Source: Litorivicinus sp.
Lineage (GTDB): Bacteria; Pseudomonadota; Gammaproteobacteria; Pseudomonadales; Litorivicinaceae
NCBI GenBank assembly: GCA_018401755.1
Contig: JAGYKJ010000002.1
Coordinates: 62,001 to 126,000 of the forward strand
Length of the DNA: 64,000 nt
Direction: 5' to 3'
The notes under the pieces are model-generated. The model did no database searches. It was not told where the DNA came from and worked only from the letters and a program-made list of their open reading frames with translations. Numbering within the stretch: the first letter of the stretch is position 1; every line of letters begins with the position of its first letter. The position numbers and the translations under genes are program-made. Of this stretch, positions 18,501 to 27,586 are shown in pieces.

Positions 18501-18735
18501 TCAGTTGGGAGACTCCACATTCTTGGCATCCAATGAATCCGGCAATGCCGTCTTGGGAGAGCCAGGCGGCGCTGGGTACGGGACCATTCGGGCGGGCGCG
18601 CGTGAACGAGCCAACGTCGATTTGACCTCGGAACTTGTGGATTTGATTACCGCGCAGCGGAACTTCCAGGCCAACGCGAAAGCGATTGAGACCAGTTCGA
18701 CGTTGACGTCCACCATCATCAATATTCGAAGCTAA
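15595..18735 (+). CDS. flgE: Hook protein FlgE, unusually long (1046 aa)
   Basis: The N-terminus (LTGLNAATTQLAVTSNNIAN, then AGTTGFKRSRSDFGDIF) and C-terminus (LVDLITAQRNFQANAKAIET) are diagnostic. FlgE is usually 400-500 aa. Here roughly 550-600 extra residues lie in the middle, rich in Asp, Thr, Ser and Val, as expected for surface-exposed beta domains; residues about 310-840 show no conserved hook motif. The frame is open throughout, with codon use like the neighbours, so this is not a fusion artefact by eye. FlgE polymerises into the universal-joint hook outside the outer membrane. Fourth gene of the operon. Confidence 0.95.
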   Translation: MSFFTSLTGLNAATTQLAVTSNNIANAGTTGFKRSRSDFGDIFATSPLQKASNVVGQGTTLKQVTQEFSQGNIVLSGNSLDLAVTGEGFFPLRSADGQELFTRNGSFLLDERNNVVNSSGQFLRVASVDSLGKADFEADLIPLQIIPRTVGQAVPTSSIDLQINFPGGSDPIMEADPETGAQTVVAFNPNDPNTYAKSAAITIFDANGEDFLLTFYYRRTQGATADDPFSKWQTHIILNNEELTPTLSQATDAAGNKLFVNKYGVIKSETDSEVRGFTTKTFFKKYNLDDLGPVQASRPATAIGSVASGLAYQRGAEGVKFSPVAATLDADRVDLTTPPGTVSFDVVIDGVSTTVSRIFAGTPTIDELADALDGAIGATTGLENMRVSVVDDTLQFSHEDGLTFSIANISSGVFSATGVAVGGETAPDLSSAFSLLIDEDLDNPVANPVAIDLSALTKATKNLNGQEVATLMTNEINRQLGDGKYFDLRTSVASRSFTLDWTSGAGTLQSVDVALDAVQATPEAIASAIQQQIRAATQDRIDVEYNYALKQFTFKTGDLTDSLVLKNTGTNINALFGLTSSGRTLTIDPSSGAPGVEVLPQGSVILPEVQQRTGIKVEFFPNSEAGAIDGHFTISSGSTGDNSSIQVSDISDEALAYFGFDINAVTVERPLSVGKEDGDEAVRGVDSTSARVFGTPVQIDPDETFSVDELSNEFTITIDSITETFTLPTGDYNLNSFITALEDRINSMADSAGRSISGARVNYDETLGVFTITSGITGDDSFVQVEGSPKFGLSDLSSAVGSTGSFRRPVAEVTDANNQTVFVQLEQTEGVAQTERIFFEYDRDPDTENPEMPTGADGLDSETEWRPLFLDKGELTFDTAGRLVSPQGGVNLSNVVVGAEKVSVDYAGSTQFTSDFTVNTQSQNGQPNGSLVAVDIADDGLVTASYSNGTQDLKGKIILATFSTPNGLRQLGDSTFLASNESGNAVLGEPGGAGYGTIRAGARERANVDLTSELVDLITAQRNFQANAKAIETSSTLTSTIINIRS

Positions 18736-18754
18736 CGCTAAGGGGTAGTTCGCT

Positions 18755-19513
18755 ATGGATCGTCTGATTTTTACCGCCACCACCGCGCTCAATGAGTATC
18801 GGTTGGATCGGCAATCCCTGACGCATGAGCTGGCGAACGTCTCAACCACAGGCTTTAAAAAGTCTTATGAGGTGGCGAATCGCTCGGTACGGGTGGAAGG
18901 AGATGGTTTTGATTCGCGGTTTTTGCCGCGTGCATTCACCATGAATCGCGTGGATCTCACCAATGGACCCCGGACCTTTACCGGACGCCCCCTAGATATC
19001 GCGCTGGATAATCAAACCGTCCTGGGTGTGCAAGCCGACAATGGCAATCTTGCCTTTACTCGGCGTGGCGATTTTCAAGTTGGTCCGGATGGATTACTTC
19101 GGACTGGTGAAGGCCACCTGGTTCTCAATGAGGATGGTGATCCAATCACGCTCCCTGTCGGTTCTGTGACATACAACATCGGTGCCGATGGGGCGCTGTC
19201 ATTTATGGACCCTTCCGCCCCAGAACTAGGCAGTACGTCAATTACCCGCTTATTCCTCCGAGATGCAAGCGAGACGCCGCTTTCAAGGCGGGAAGATGGT
19301 CTCTTTACCCCCTCTGAAGGAGGCCCTGATTTCGAGAATGGCACGGGGGTTGCATCAGTCACGGCAGGTGTTTTGGAAGGCAGTAATGTGAGCACGGTAC
19401 ATACCCTGGTGAAGTTCATCGATCACATGCGCTCATTTGAGATGCAGACCAAGGTCATCAAAGAAATGAAAGACAACGACGCTCGGGGCGAAGCCCTGAT
19501 GCGCTTGTCATAA
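18755..19513 (+). CDS. flgF: Proximal rod protein FlgF
   Basis: 252 aa. It starts 19 bases after flgE with GGGGTAG upstream. The N-terminus LTHELANVSTTGFKKSYEVA and the C-terminus SNVSTVHTLVKFIDHMRSFE are typical of FlgF. It belongs to the same family as FlgG and FlgE and sits in the rod between FlgC and FlgG. Normal length. Confidence 0.94.
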   Translation: MDRLIFTATTALNEYRLDRQSLTHELANVSTTGFKKSYEVANRSVRVEGDGFDSRFLPRAFTMNRVDLTNGPRTFTGRPLDIALDNQTVLGVQADNGNLAFTRRGDFQVGPDGLLRTGEGHLVLNEDGDPITLPVGSVTYNIGADGALSFMDPSAPELGSTSITRLFLRDASETPLSRREDGLFTPSEGGPDFENGTGVASVTAGVLEGSNVSTVHTLVKFIDHMRSFEMQTKVIKEMKDNDARGEALMRLS

Positions 19514-19525
19514 AGGAGCATTCTG

Positions 19526-20311
19526 ATGGAAGCCTCATTGTGGGTCGCTAAAACTGGACTCGACGCGCAGCAGATGCGCATGACAGTGATTTCAAACAAC
19601 TTAGCCAACGTGAACACCACGGGGTTCAAGCGCGATCGCGCAGTGTTCGAAGATCTGTTGTATCAAAACATTCGTCAGCCTGGTGGGACAACCGGCGGTG
19701 ATAATGCGGCGCCGACCGGTTTGATGATGGGAACCGGTGTGCGGATTGTTGCGACCGAGAAGTTGCACACCCAAGGCAGCATGATTCAGACCAAAAATGC
19801 CTTGGATGTCGCCGTGCAAGGCGAGGGGATGTTCCAAATTCTCCAGCCAGACGGCACCATGGCCTACACCCGAGATGGGTCGTTCAAAATGTCGGTGAAC
19901 CGTGAGCTGGTGACAGCCAATGGTGAGCCACTGCAGCCGTCCATTGTAATTCCCCAAGATGCTGAGTCGATCTCGATTGGCGAGGATGGGGTCGTCACTG
20001 TGCAGCCCTATGGAAATGCGCAGGAAACAACGGTCGGTCAGATTCAGTTGGCACGGTTTGTGAACTACGCCGGTCTCGAGCCTGCGGGACGTAACCTGTA
20101 TCGCGAGACGGCCGCCTCGGGTCAGCCACTCGTGGTCAATCCAACCGAAGATGGTGCTGGTGCGCTTGCGCAAGGTGCCTTGGAAGCAGCCAACGTCAAT
20201 GTGGTCGAGGAAATGGTGAATATGATCGAGACGCAACGCGCGTATGAGATCAACTCAAAAGCCATTTCGTCGGTTGACAGTATGTTGCGCTTCTTGAACC
20301 AGAATCTGTAA
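19526..20311 (+). CDS. flgG: Distal rod protein FlgG
   Basis: 261 aa. Very conserved ends: VISNNLANVNTTGFKRDRAV near the start and AANVNVVEEMVNMIETQRAY near the end. FlgG forms the distal rod that crosses the peptidoglycan and outer membrane within the P and L rings. Twelve bases after flgF. Normal length. Confidence 0.97.
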   Translation: MEASLWVAKTGLDAQQMRMTVISNNLANVNTTGFKRDRAVFEDLLYQNIRQPGGTTGGDNAAPTGLMMGTGVRIVATEKLHTQGSMIQTKNALDVAVQGEGMFQILQPDGTMAYTRDGSFKMSVNRELVTANGEPLQPSIVIPQDAESISIGEDGVVTVQPYGNAQETTVGQIQLARFVNYAGLEPAGRNLYRETAASGQPLVVNPTEDGAGALAQGALEAANVNVVEEMVNMIETQRAYEINSKAISSVDSMLRFLNQNL

Positions 20312-20323
20312 CAGGTGATTGAG

Positions 20324-20992
20324 ATGCGGATTCTTGGATTGACAGTGTGTGTGATGCTCCTTGGAGGATGCGCCAGCCAACAAGTGGCTGGACCGACTCC
20401 TGAGTTCGCACCCATTTTTCCAGAAGAGCGCACCGAACCGCGTATTGCGACAGGATCCATTTTTATTCCTGACCAAGAGAACGACTGGTTTGGTGAGAAG
20501 AAAGCCTACCGGGTTGGGGATTTGGTCACCGTGATTCTCAGTGAGCAAACCCAGGCGGAACGCTCTGCAAATACCAGTGCCTCGCGTGAGACCGGGAATG
20601 ACGCCCTGTCTGCATTGCAACTGGCGCGCTTTGGCTCCAATGGCGGATTGTTATCGAGCGACTCGACCTTGGGAAGCACCATTGAGTCGACCGGCTCGGG
20701 AGAAACAGATCAGGCCGCCAGTTTGAGTGGATCGATTTCGGCCACAGTTGAACGGGTTTTGGCCAACGGGAATCTTGTGATTCGTGGCGAAAAACTGCTG
20801 ACTCTGTCTGAAGGGACAGAAGTAATTCAGGTGCAGGGAATTATTCGCCCTGACGACGTGCAACCGGATAACACGGTGTTGTCGCGTCGCATTGCCAATG
20901 CTCAGATTTCATATAAAGGCACTGGCCAGTTGGCCAATGCGCAGCGGGTCCCTTGGGGGACCAATTTGTTCTTCAGTCTGTGGCCATTTTAG
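20324..20992 (+). CDS. flgH: L-ring lipoprotein FlgH
   Basis: 222 aa from ATG 20324, with AGGTG upstream; a GTG at 20315 is in frame but lacks spacing. The signal peptide ends at lipobox LGGC, giving a lipoprotein of the outer membrane. Typical motifs are YRVGDLVTVILSEQT and VERVLANGNLVIRGEK. FlgH forms the L ring, the outer-membrane bushing for the rod. Normal length and order. Confidence 0.96.
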   Translation: MRILGLTVCVMLLGGCASQQVAGPTPEFAPIFPEERTEPRIATGSIFIPDQENDWFGEKKAYRVGDLVTVILSEQTQAERSANTSASRETGNDALSALQLARFGSNGGLLSSDSTLGSTIESTGSGETDQAASLSGSISATVERVLANGNLVIRGEKLLTLSEGTEVIQVQGIIRPDDVQPDNTVLSRRIANAQISYKGTGQLANAQRVPWGTNLFFSLWPF

Positions 20993-21003
20993 GGAGCATG
21001 ATG

Positions 21004-22122
21004 ATGCGTTATCTGGCTCTATTGACACTGTGCCTCTCGCTCTCGGCGCAGGCTGATCGGATTAAAGATCTGACCAACGTTGCGGGTGTCCGGAGTAATC
21101 AGTTGATTGGCTATGGTCTTGTGGTGGGTCTTAATGGGACCGGCGATGGTGCCAATATTTCCTTTACCGGCCAATCCCTCAAATCCATGTTGAGCCGCTT
21201 AGGTGTCAGTGTGGATGGGGTGATTTCTGATTTCGATATCGCTGGGACGCAGGCATCAAACTTACCGGTGGATAACGTGGCAGCCGTGATGGTGACCGCC
21301 GATTTGCCACCCTTTGCAAAGCCCGGTCAAACCATTGATGTCAATGTGTCGACCATCGGTGTCTCAGAATCACTGCGCGGCGGAACTCTGGTCTTAACGC
21401 GCTTACGTGGCGTGGATGGCAATGTCTACGCCCTGGCGCAAGGTGCATTGACAGCCACTGGCGTTGAGGTCAACGCCGCAGGCGATGAAATTACCATCGG
21501 TGTGCCGACCTCGGGGCGGATTCCGAATGGCGCGTCGGTCGAGCGGATGGTGGAGACACCCTTTTTACGCTCTGAGCATGTTGTTTTAAATGTACGCTCG
21601 GGTGACTTCACAACGGCCAAGGCCATCGTTGACAAGATTAACGATACCTTTGGCCCTGAGACGGCGCAGGCAATCGACGGTGTGTCGATCGCTGTGCGTG
21701 CGCCGACTGAATCCAACCAGCGCGTCTCCTTTGTCTCAATGGTTGAGAATCTCGAGGTGACTCCCGGTGAAGCCAGCGCGAAGGTGGTGGTTAACAGCCG
21801 CACCGGAACCGTGGTGATTAGTCGCAATGTGCGGGTGACCGCGGCTGCTGTGACCCATGGCCCGATTTCTGTCTCGATTGCAGCGACCAATGAAGTCAGC
21901 CAACCCAATCCCTTTACCGACGGACAGACTGCGGTTGTGCAAAATGCCGGCGTCGCGATTGAAGAGCCGAACAATAAAATGTTTTTGTTCCAGCCTGGTG
22001 TGGATTTGCGTGACATTGTCGATGCAGTTAACCAGACCGGTGCAACACCCTCATCGCTGATTGCCATCTTAGAGGCCTTGAAGACCTCTGGCAGTTTGCG
22101 CGCTGAGCTTGTGGTGATCTAG
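21004..22122 (+). CDS. flgI: P-ring protein FlgI
   Basis: 372 aa. Three consecutive ATGs (20998, 21001, 21004) occur; the third has the best spacing from AGGGAG. The signal peptide is cut after about residue 18. The mature start DRIKDLTNVAGVRSNQLIGY is the FlgI hallmark, as is GYGLVVGLNGTGDG. FlgI forms the P ring in the periplasm with help from FlgA, here unusually long. Normal length. Confidence 0.97.
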   Translation: MRYLALLTLCLSLSAQADRIKDLTNVAGVRSNQLIGYGLVVGLNGTGDGANISFTGQSLKSMLSRLGVSVDGVISDFDIAGTQASNLPVDNVAAVMVTADLPPFAKPGQTIDVNVSTIGVSESLRGGTLVLTRLRGVDGNVYALAQGALTATGVEVNAAGDEITIGVPTSGRIPNGASVERMVETPFLRSEHVVLNVRSGDFTTAKAIVDKINDTFGPETAQAIDGVSIAVRAPTESNQRVSFVSMVENLEVTPGEASAKVVVNSRTGTVVISRNVRVTAAAVTHGPISVSIAATNEVSQPNPFTDGQTAVVQNAGVAIEEPNNKMFLFQPGVDLRDIVDAVNQTGATPSSLIAILEALKTSGSLRAELVVI

Positions 22123-22587
22123 ATGGATGCCATCGGGCCCAAGACATCCTTTGACTTCAGCGGAATGGGGGCACTCAAAGCAGAAGCCGCCCAGCAGCCA
22201 AATAGTGAAGCCGCCATTGGCAAGGCTGCTAAGCAATTTGAAGCGCTGTTTATTCAGATGATGCTGAAGTCGATGCGTGATGCGACACCGAAAGGTGGAC
22301 TCTTTGATAGTGAAGCGACCAAGACCTTTGAACAGATGTACGACACCCAGATTGCGTTGGCGTTGTCCGAGCGGGGTGGGACAGGGATTTCGGAGATGGT
22401 CGCGAAGTCGATTCGTCAGATGCAGGGCGATTTTGAAGCTTCTGACATCAAAAAATTTGCTCTAAAGAATGATCCCACCGATCCACTCCGCCTGATCAAT
22501 ACATCGGACGTTTTCCCGATGTCTGAAGGCTCCACGCAACAATTTTTATTGCAGCGTCGTGGTCTGAACCTGGGAGGGTCTAACTAA
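22123..22587 (+). CDS. flgJ: Rod-binding protein FlgJ, single-domain form
   Basis: 154 aa. It contains the rod-binding domain (KQFEALFIQMMLKSMRDATP, then FEQMYDTQIALALSERGG). The C-terminal glucosaminidase/muramidase domain present in most gammaproteobacterial FlgJ (about 300 aa) is absent. It ends with a natural stop overlapping the flgK ATG, so this is not an obvious truncation by frameshift. No separate lytic enzyme gene was found here. FlgJ caps the growing rod; peptidoglycan cutting must come from elsewhere. Confidence 0.9.
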   Translation: MDAIGPKTSFDFSGMGALKAEAAQQPNSEAAIGKAAKQFEALFIQMMLKSMRDATPKGGLFDSEATKTFEQMYDTQIALALSERGGTGISEMVAKSIRQMQGDFEASDIKKFALKNDPTDPLRLINTSDVFPMSEGSTQQFLLQRRGLNLGGSN

Positions 22588-25500
22588 TGTCTGACCTCCT
22601 CGGAATTGGTGCATCTGGAATCAGTGTCTATCAACGGGCACTGTCAACGGTTTCCAACAACATTGCCAACTTGGGGACCGATGGGTATGCCCGTCAGACC
22701 ACCGAAATCAAACAAAATACGCCACAACAAGCGGGTCGAGGTTATATCGGCACGGGCGCCTATTTTGACCGGGTGGCGCGACAGTACGACAGTTTCTTAG
22801 AAGCATCGCTGCAGCAGGCGACCTCTGATTTGGAGTCCGAAGGGGCGACGGTGGAATACACCACGCGTCTTCTCGATTTGCTTGGTGGCGAGCGCTCTGG
22901 ATTGACCTCACCGCTCGACAGTTTCTTTGCGGCAACCAAAACCTTATCAACCGAACCTGCAAGTACTGCCTATCGGAGTTTGATGCTCCGCAAGTCCGAC
23001 GAGCTCATCGGGCGCATTAATGGGCTGTCAGATGACTTGGACGGGTTGGGAGAGCAGGCGTACTCCGCGATGCAGTCGGATATTCGGTCAGTGAACGGGT
23101 TGGCGACTCAGTTAGCAGGGATTAACCGGCAACTCCTCAACAAAAAGAATGAGACTGATCAGCCACCTGAGTTGCTCGATCAGCGCGATAAGTTGCTTCG
23201 TGATCTGGCGCAGTACGTCAACATCACCACGCGAACTGATGAGAAGGGTCAGGTCGATGTCTCGCTGAGTGGGTCATTTCGGCAAGGGGTGTTGGTGAAT
23301 GGGGTGGTTGCAGGCAGCTTGGCCGCATCGCAACCGGATCCGCAGGCTGACGACATTAGTTTTGAGGTTCAGGGTGGCGCGGGTGCTGGCACTCTATCCG
23401 GAGTCAGTTCTGGGTCGATCGCGGGATATGCTCGATTTGTCGAATCCACTGCGGTCCTTGCGCGCTCGCGTCTGAATGAGCTGACGATCGTATTGGCTCG
23501 GGAAGTGAATGCGATCCAAACTGCGGGATTGGATTTGAAGGGCTCGATCGGAACAGATTTCTTTGAAATTTCACCGCAGATCTCGATTGACAAGAGCTCT
23601 GCGCGCGGTGAATTCGACGTGAATCCGACCTTTACATCAGACGCCACTCTATCCAACGTCACCCTCGATGTTGTCTGGGACGAACGAGCTGACGCATGGC
23701 GGGCGACGGATCCAGCAACGGGCCAGGAAATCCGAAGCACCAGCAGTAATTTGATTCAAATTGGTGGAGTGCGCTTTCAGATGAGTGGCACCTTCGTGGA
23801 AGGCGATCGCTTTACAGTGACTGCGCGCAACAATGCCTCTGCAGGCATTCGGGTCGCATTGACCTCTGGGGACCAAATTGCGGCTGCCTCATTGTTTCGG
23901 GTGATTCCTGGGGAAACAAACCTGGCTGGTCTCAACCCAACCGTATCTTTCACTGAAAGTGAGGGACTCTCTGGGTATGACGCAGCACCCTCCATACTGA
24001 CCACCACCACCGCAGACACCACGACCCCCTTGGGCGTCATCGCTCCAGGGCAGGATTCTGTATTGATCACCTTGGATCCGGCATCTGCATCCTCCGCCGC
24101 GCTGCAAATTTTGACCCGCGATGGCCGTCATTTGGTCGGAACCAGTACCCCAGATTTTAACTCGATGCTGGCGGATTCCGACTTTTTCGTCACGGGCTCA
24201 ACCTACAGTGATAGTTACCTAAACAAGTTAGACGCGACCGATGGCTCGTATAAAGATTTTACACTCGAGTACGGCGCCTTAGCGGATGCGGTGGCAGTGA
24301 CCTTATTGACGCCACTGACTGGCTATCAACTCGATGCACCATCAACGACAGATTTTGCAGATGGATTTTTGCAACTCACATTGCTTGGTGCGGGCGGTAA
24401 AGCGCAGGTTCAACTTTCTGAATCAGACGCAATCTCGGAGACAGCTGGTGAGATCTCAATTGTTGACGATTTCGTGTACATCGGGACTGGCAGTGCCAGT
24501 GAGCGCGTCGGTGAGGTTCGCTATCCATCCAGTAATGATGAGGGCGCGAATCAAACAGTCTTGATTTCGTTATATGCAGATGATCCAGATGATCCCCGCT
24601 CGAGTACGCTCGGTGTGGGCGTCTTATCAGAGCTGGCGACTCGGTTATTGGTCGATGATGGCCGTGATTTAACCTTGGGTGGGATGCCGATCGCGGGCCA
24701 GATTTCCGTGAAGGCCGTTGATGGCACAGGGGCGGGTCAATATTCTGATGTATTGATATTGAACTCAACTGCACTTGTGAGCGCGGGCGCATTGGTGTCG
24801 TCTGGTGGTATCTATCAAGCGAGGCTCACGGTCGATGATTTCCCACTTGCGACTGCAGCCGGCGCGATCGTGAGCTCTGGTCGAATTGAGCTCAACGGAC
24901 AAGCGCTCGGAGATCTCACTGTCGGTTTGTCGGGTGTCGAGGGCTATGGTGCACTCTCTGCTCTGGATATTAAGGCGTGGATTGACGCAGCAGCGGCAGC
25001 AGATGTGGAAGTCACCACGCGCAATGAGATCCAAGTGGATGCGGATGACATTGCTTTGGCGGATCTTGGACTGTCTCTGAATGCCGTCACGATTACATCC
25101 CTGTCGACCGGATCGACCACTGAGTTTACAGATCTGGACGATTTGGTGAATTCCATCAATGCGCAAACGAGCCTGACGGGTGTCACGGCCTCTGTGAATA
25201 CGCGCGGAAATCTCCTACTCGAAAATGAAGATGGTGCTGGCGCGAATATCGTCGTGAGCTCATCGGTTGATGAAAACGATGACAACCTGCTGGGAATTAG
25301 TAACGGGACTTACTCTGGGAGTTACGCAGTGACCCAGCGTGGCAATGCTGAGTCCGCTCTCTTGTTTGCACTTGTTGGTGATGGCACGCCTGCTGATTTG
25401 AACGCCGTTGGTCTCGACACTGTGATTCGGCTGCAAGGCAATCTGGACGAGGAGCTTGGTATTTTCCTGACGAATGGTGAGGCCGATGTCTCTGTTGTCA

Positions 25501-26063
25501 GCGTGTCAAATGGAACGTCATTGGCGAATGGTCTCCGGGATCGATTGGTCGTATTTTCGGTCGATGAAGACGACATCCTAACCATTACTGATCAAGCAAC
25601 TGGATCAATTCTTGCAGAGCGGGTCTACGCCGACGAGCTACTACTTCAATACCAAGGACTCACCGTGGTGCTTGATGAACCCGCAGTAGCAGGGGACACC
25701 TTCGTCGTCGATGGTAACAATACCGGTGTCGGTAAGACTTTTGATGCACAGGGCAACAATGCAAATTTATTGCGCATGATCGCACTGGAAAGTGACGGTG
25801 TGATGAGTTCAGGTCTGACCCTTGGCGAATCCTATTTGAGCCTGGTCGGTGATACCGGGAACGTGGCGACGCAAGCGGAAATTTCTGAAAGCGCGCTGAC
25901 TGTCTTGAAGCAGCAAGCAACCGAAGCACGCGACCGAATTTCTGGCGTCAGTCTTGATCAAGAGGCTGCCGATCTTATTCGTTTCCAACAGGCGTATCAG
26001 GCTTCCGCGCAAGTGATGCAGGTTGCGACACGTTTGTTCGACGTCATTCTGCAAGTGCAGTAG
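22587..26063 (+). CDS. flgK: Hook-filament junction protein FlgK, unusually long (1158 aa)
   Basis: Both ends are clear: LSTVSNNIANLGTDGYARQT at the start, and DQEAADLIRFQQAYQASAQV near the end. FlgK is usually 450-650 aa. The extra 500 or more residues lie in the central exposed region, rich in Asp, Ser, Thr, Gly and Val, without recognised domains. The frame is open throughout. FlgK is the first junction protein between hook and filament and a client of FlgN. Its start overlaps the flgJ stop. The size increase parallels that of FlgE. Confidence 0.94.
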   Translation: MSDLLGIGASGISVYQRALSTVSNNIANLGTDGYARQTTEIKQNTPQQAGRGYIGTGAYFDRVARQYDSFLEASLQQATSDLESEGATVEYTTRLLDLLGGERSGLTSPLDSFFAATKTLSTEPASTAYRSLMLRKSDELIGRINGLSDDLDGLGEQAYSAMQSDIRSVNGLATQLAGINRQLLNKKNETDQPPELLDQRDKLLRDLAQYVNITTRTDEKGQVDVSLSGSFRQGVLVNGVVAGSLAASQPDPQADDISFEVQGGAGAGTLSGVSSGSIAGYARFVESTAVLARSRLNELTIVLAREVNAIQTAGLDLKGSIGTDFFEISPQISIDKSSARGEFDVNPTFTSDATLSNVTLDVVWDERADAWRATDPATGQEIRSTSSNLIQIGGVRFQMSGTFVEGDRFTVTARNNASAGIRVALTSGDQIAAASLFRVIPGETNLAGLNPTVSFTESEGLSGYDAAPSILTTTTADTTTPLGVIAPGQDSVLITLDPASASSAALQILTRDGRHLVGTSTPDFNSMLADSDFFVTGSTYSDSYLNKLDATDGSYKDFTLEYGALADAVAVTLLTPLTGYQLDAPSTTDFADGFLQLTLLGAGGKAQVQLSESDAISETAGEISIVDDFVYIGTGSASERVGEVRYPSSNDEGANQTVLISLYADDPDDPRSSTLGVGVLSELATRLLVDDGRDLTLGGMPIAGQISVKAVDGTGAGQYSDVLILNSTALVSAGALVSSGGIYQARLTVDDFPLATAAGAIVSSGRIELNGQALGDLTVGLSGVEGYGALSALDIKAWIDAAAAADVEVTTRNEIQVDADDIALADLGLSLNAVTITSLSTGSTTEFTDLDDLVNSINAQTSLTGVTASVNTRGNLLLENEDGAGANIVVSSSVDENDDNLLGISNGTYSGSYAVTQRGNAESALLFALVGDGTPADLNAVGLDTVIRLQGNLDEELGIFLTNGEADVSVVSVSNGTSLANGLRDRLVVFSVDEDDILTITDQATGSILAERVYADELLLQYQGLTVVLDEPAVAGDTFVVDGNNTGVGKTFDAQGNNANLLRMIALESDGVMSSGLTLGESYLSLVGDTGNVATQAEISESALTVLKQQATEARDRISGVSLDQEAADLIRFQQAYQASAQVMQVATRLFDVILQVQ

Positions 26064-26072
26064 GAGTAACCC

Positions 26073-27326
26073 ATGACGATTTCGACCAGCCTGTTTTTTA
26101 GCCGTGGCGTGGATCTGATGTCTAAGAGTCAGACTGATCTCGCGAAGCTCCAAGAGAAAGTTGCCTCAGGCAAAGAGCTCGTTCGGCCTTCCGATGGCGT
26201 GGACCTCGCGTTGAATATTTCCCGGTTGAAATCATCGATCGCCAAACTGGATTCTTACAAAGACAGTTTAAATGCGGTCAATGACCGACTTCGGATTGAA
26301 GAGTCCTATATGACAGGGACCTCTGACGTTCTTCGCCAAATCAAAACCCTGACGATACAGGGTGCAAACGCATCCTTGAGTTTGAGCGACAAAAATGTGA
26401 TCGCCACACAAATTGATGAATTGATTAATGAGTTGGTGAATCAAGCCAATGGCGCAGATGTGAATGGCAATTTCTTATTCGCGGGAACACGTGTCGCGAC
26501 GCGACCCTATCAACTTGATGACAGTGGAATCTTTCGCTATCAGGGTGATCAGGTTAATACCTCAGTGGATTTTAGTTCTACGCGCCAAACAGTGATAGGC
26601 CGCTCTGGTCCGGATGTTTTCCGATCTGTATTTACAGGGGAAATGCTGAATGTGGTCCCTGGAATCTATGATGTGGAACTTACCGGAGCGGTGGAGGCAG
26701 GCGATGTATTTCGGGTCAGCCTCGATGGCGTGACTTACCAATATACTGCTGAATCCGGTGACTCAGCCGAAACAGTCCTTGAGGCGATTCAAACAGAGAT
26801 TGAGACAGCCATTGCGGCAGGGACGCATGAGTCCATCACCCTGTCTGTCGTCGACAACACGCTGACTATCACAGCGGATGATGGCTATGAGCGTCGCATC
26901 ATTGGAACGACCATCAACGCATTCGATGGAGTCGAGTCGCAGGGCCTGACGGTCACTGAAACACAGACTCCTGATCCAGGCCGCCCTGAGAAAATTGAGT
27001 TCTTCCAGAGTCTGCAAGAACTCACAGATCTTTTGCGTATCGGCGATCAACAATCGGTGCAATCCAAATTGGATGAGGTCGATCAGATGATTGATCAAGC
27101 CACCCTCGGTTTGGCAGGTATCGGGGTCGAGATGTCGACTATCGATGCGCAAATTGCAATCAACGAGGATCTAAAGCTCGGATTGCAAATGGCGCTCTCT
27201 GGAAAAGAGGATCTGGACTATGCCGCTGCGATTACCAAGATGCAGGCACAGATGCTGTCTTTGGAAGCTGCGCAGTCAAGTTTTGCAAAAATCTCCCAGC
27301 TCACCCTGTTTGATTACATACGGTGA
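26073..27326 (+). CDS. flgL: Hook-filament junction protein FlgL
   Basis: 417 aa. The flagellin-like N-terminus has LAKLQEKVASGKELVRPSDG, and the C-terminus has AQMLSLEAAQSSFAKISQLT. FlgL is the second junction protein, seating the filament. Length is at the upper end of normal. Last gene of the flgB operon. A 260-base gap before the flagellin holds the repeats and promoter listed next. No intrinsic terminator was recognised after it. Confidence 0.95.
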   Translation: MTISTSLFFSRGVDLMSKSQTDLAKLQEKVASGKELVRPSDGVDLALNISRLKSSIAKLDSYKDSLNAVNDRLRIEESYMTGTSDVLRQIKTLTIQGANASLSLSDKNVIATQIDELINELVNQANGADVNGNFLFAGTRVATRPYQLDDSGIFRYQGDQVNTSVDFSSTRQTVIGRSGPDVFRSVFTGEMLNVVPGIYDVELTGAVEAGDVFRVSLDGVTYQYTAESGDSAETVLEAIQTEIETAIAAGTHESITLSVVDNTLTITADDGYERRIIGTTINAFDGVESQGLTVTETQTPDPGRPEKIEFFQSLQELTDLLRIGDQQSVQSKLDEVDQMIDQATLGLAGIGVEMSTIDAQIAINEDLKLGLQMALSGKEDLDYAAAITKMQAQMLSLEAAQSSFAKISQLTLFDYIR

Positions 27327-27368
27327 TGAAAATGTTGGTTTTACTGGGGTTTTTTGAAGGGACAAAAA

Positions 27369-27423
27369 TTGCCGGTTTTCCGGCACCTGCGGCAACCGCC
27401 TTGTTGCCGGTCCCGACGGCAAG
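27369..27423. repeat. TTGCCGG dyads upstream of the large flagellin promoter
   Basis: Contains TTGCCGG-TTTT-CCGGCA (27369-27386), GCGGCAACCGC, and TTGCCG-GTCCCGA-CGGCAA (27404-27422), 80-130 bases before the sigma-54 promoter. The 12-mer TTGCCGGTCCCG (27404-27415) recurs exactly at 35247-35258 between two flagellin promoters. Probably activator binding sites. Confidence 0.5.
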
Positions 27424-27501
27424 TTTTGAGAATTCAGTAAATAACTGTTTTATAAAGGAAATTATTAAAAATGAAGGCTTGTAAAACAGTGTCAGAAAAA
27501 G

Positions 27502-27519
27502 TTGGCATCGTTTGTGCTT
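27502..27519 (+). promoter_or_regulatory. Sigma-54-type promoter for the large flagellin
   Basis: TTGGCATCGTTTGTGCTT has GG and GC 12 bases apart. Predicted start near 27528, about 60 bases before the ATG. A sigma-54-dependent main flagellin beside sigma-28-dependent minor ones matches the Vibrio scheme. Confidence 0.78.
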
Positions 27520-27586
27520 ATACCTCTACAGAGAAGTTTTTTACACCGAACGATTATTTAAAGGTGTTTGTTAGGAGAGCATTCTC

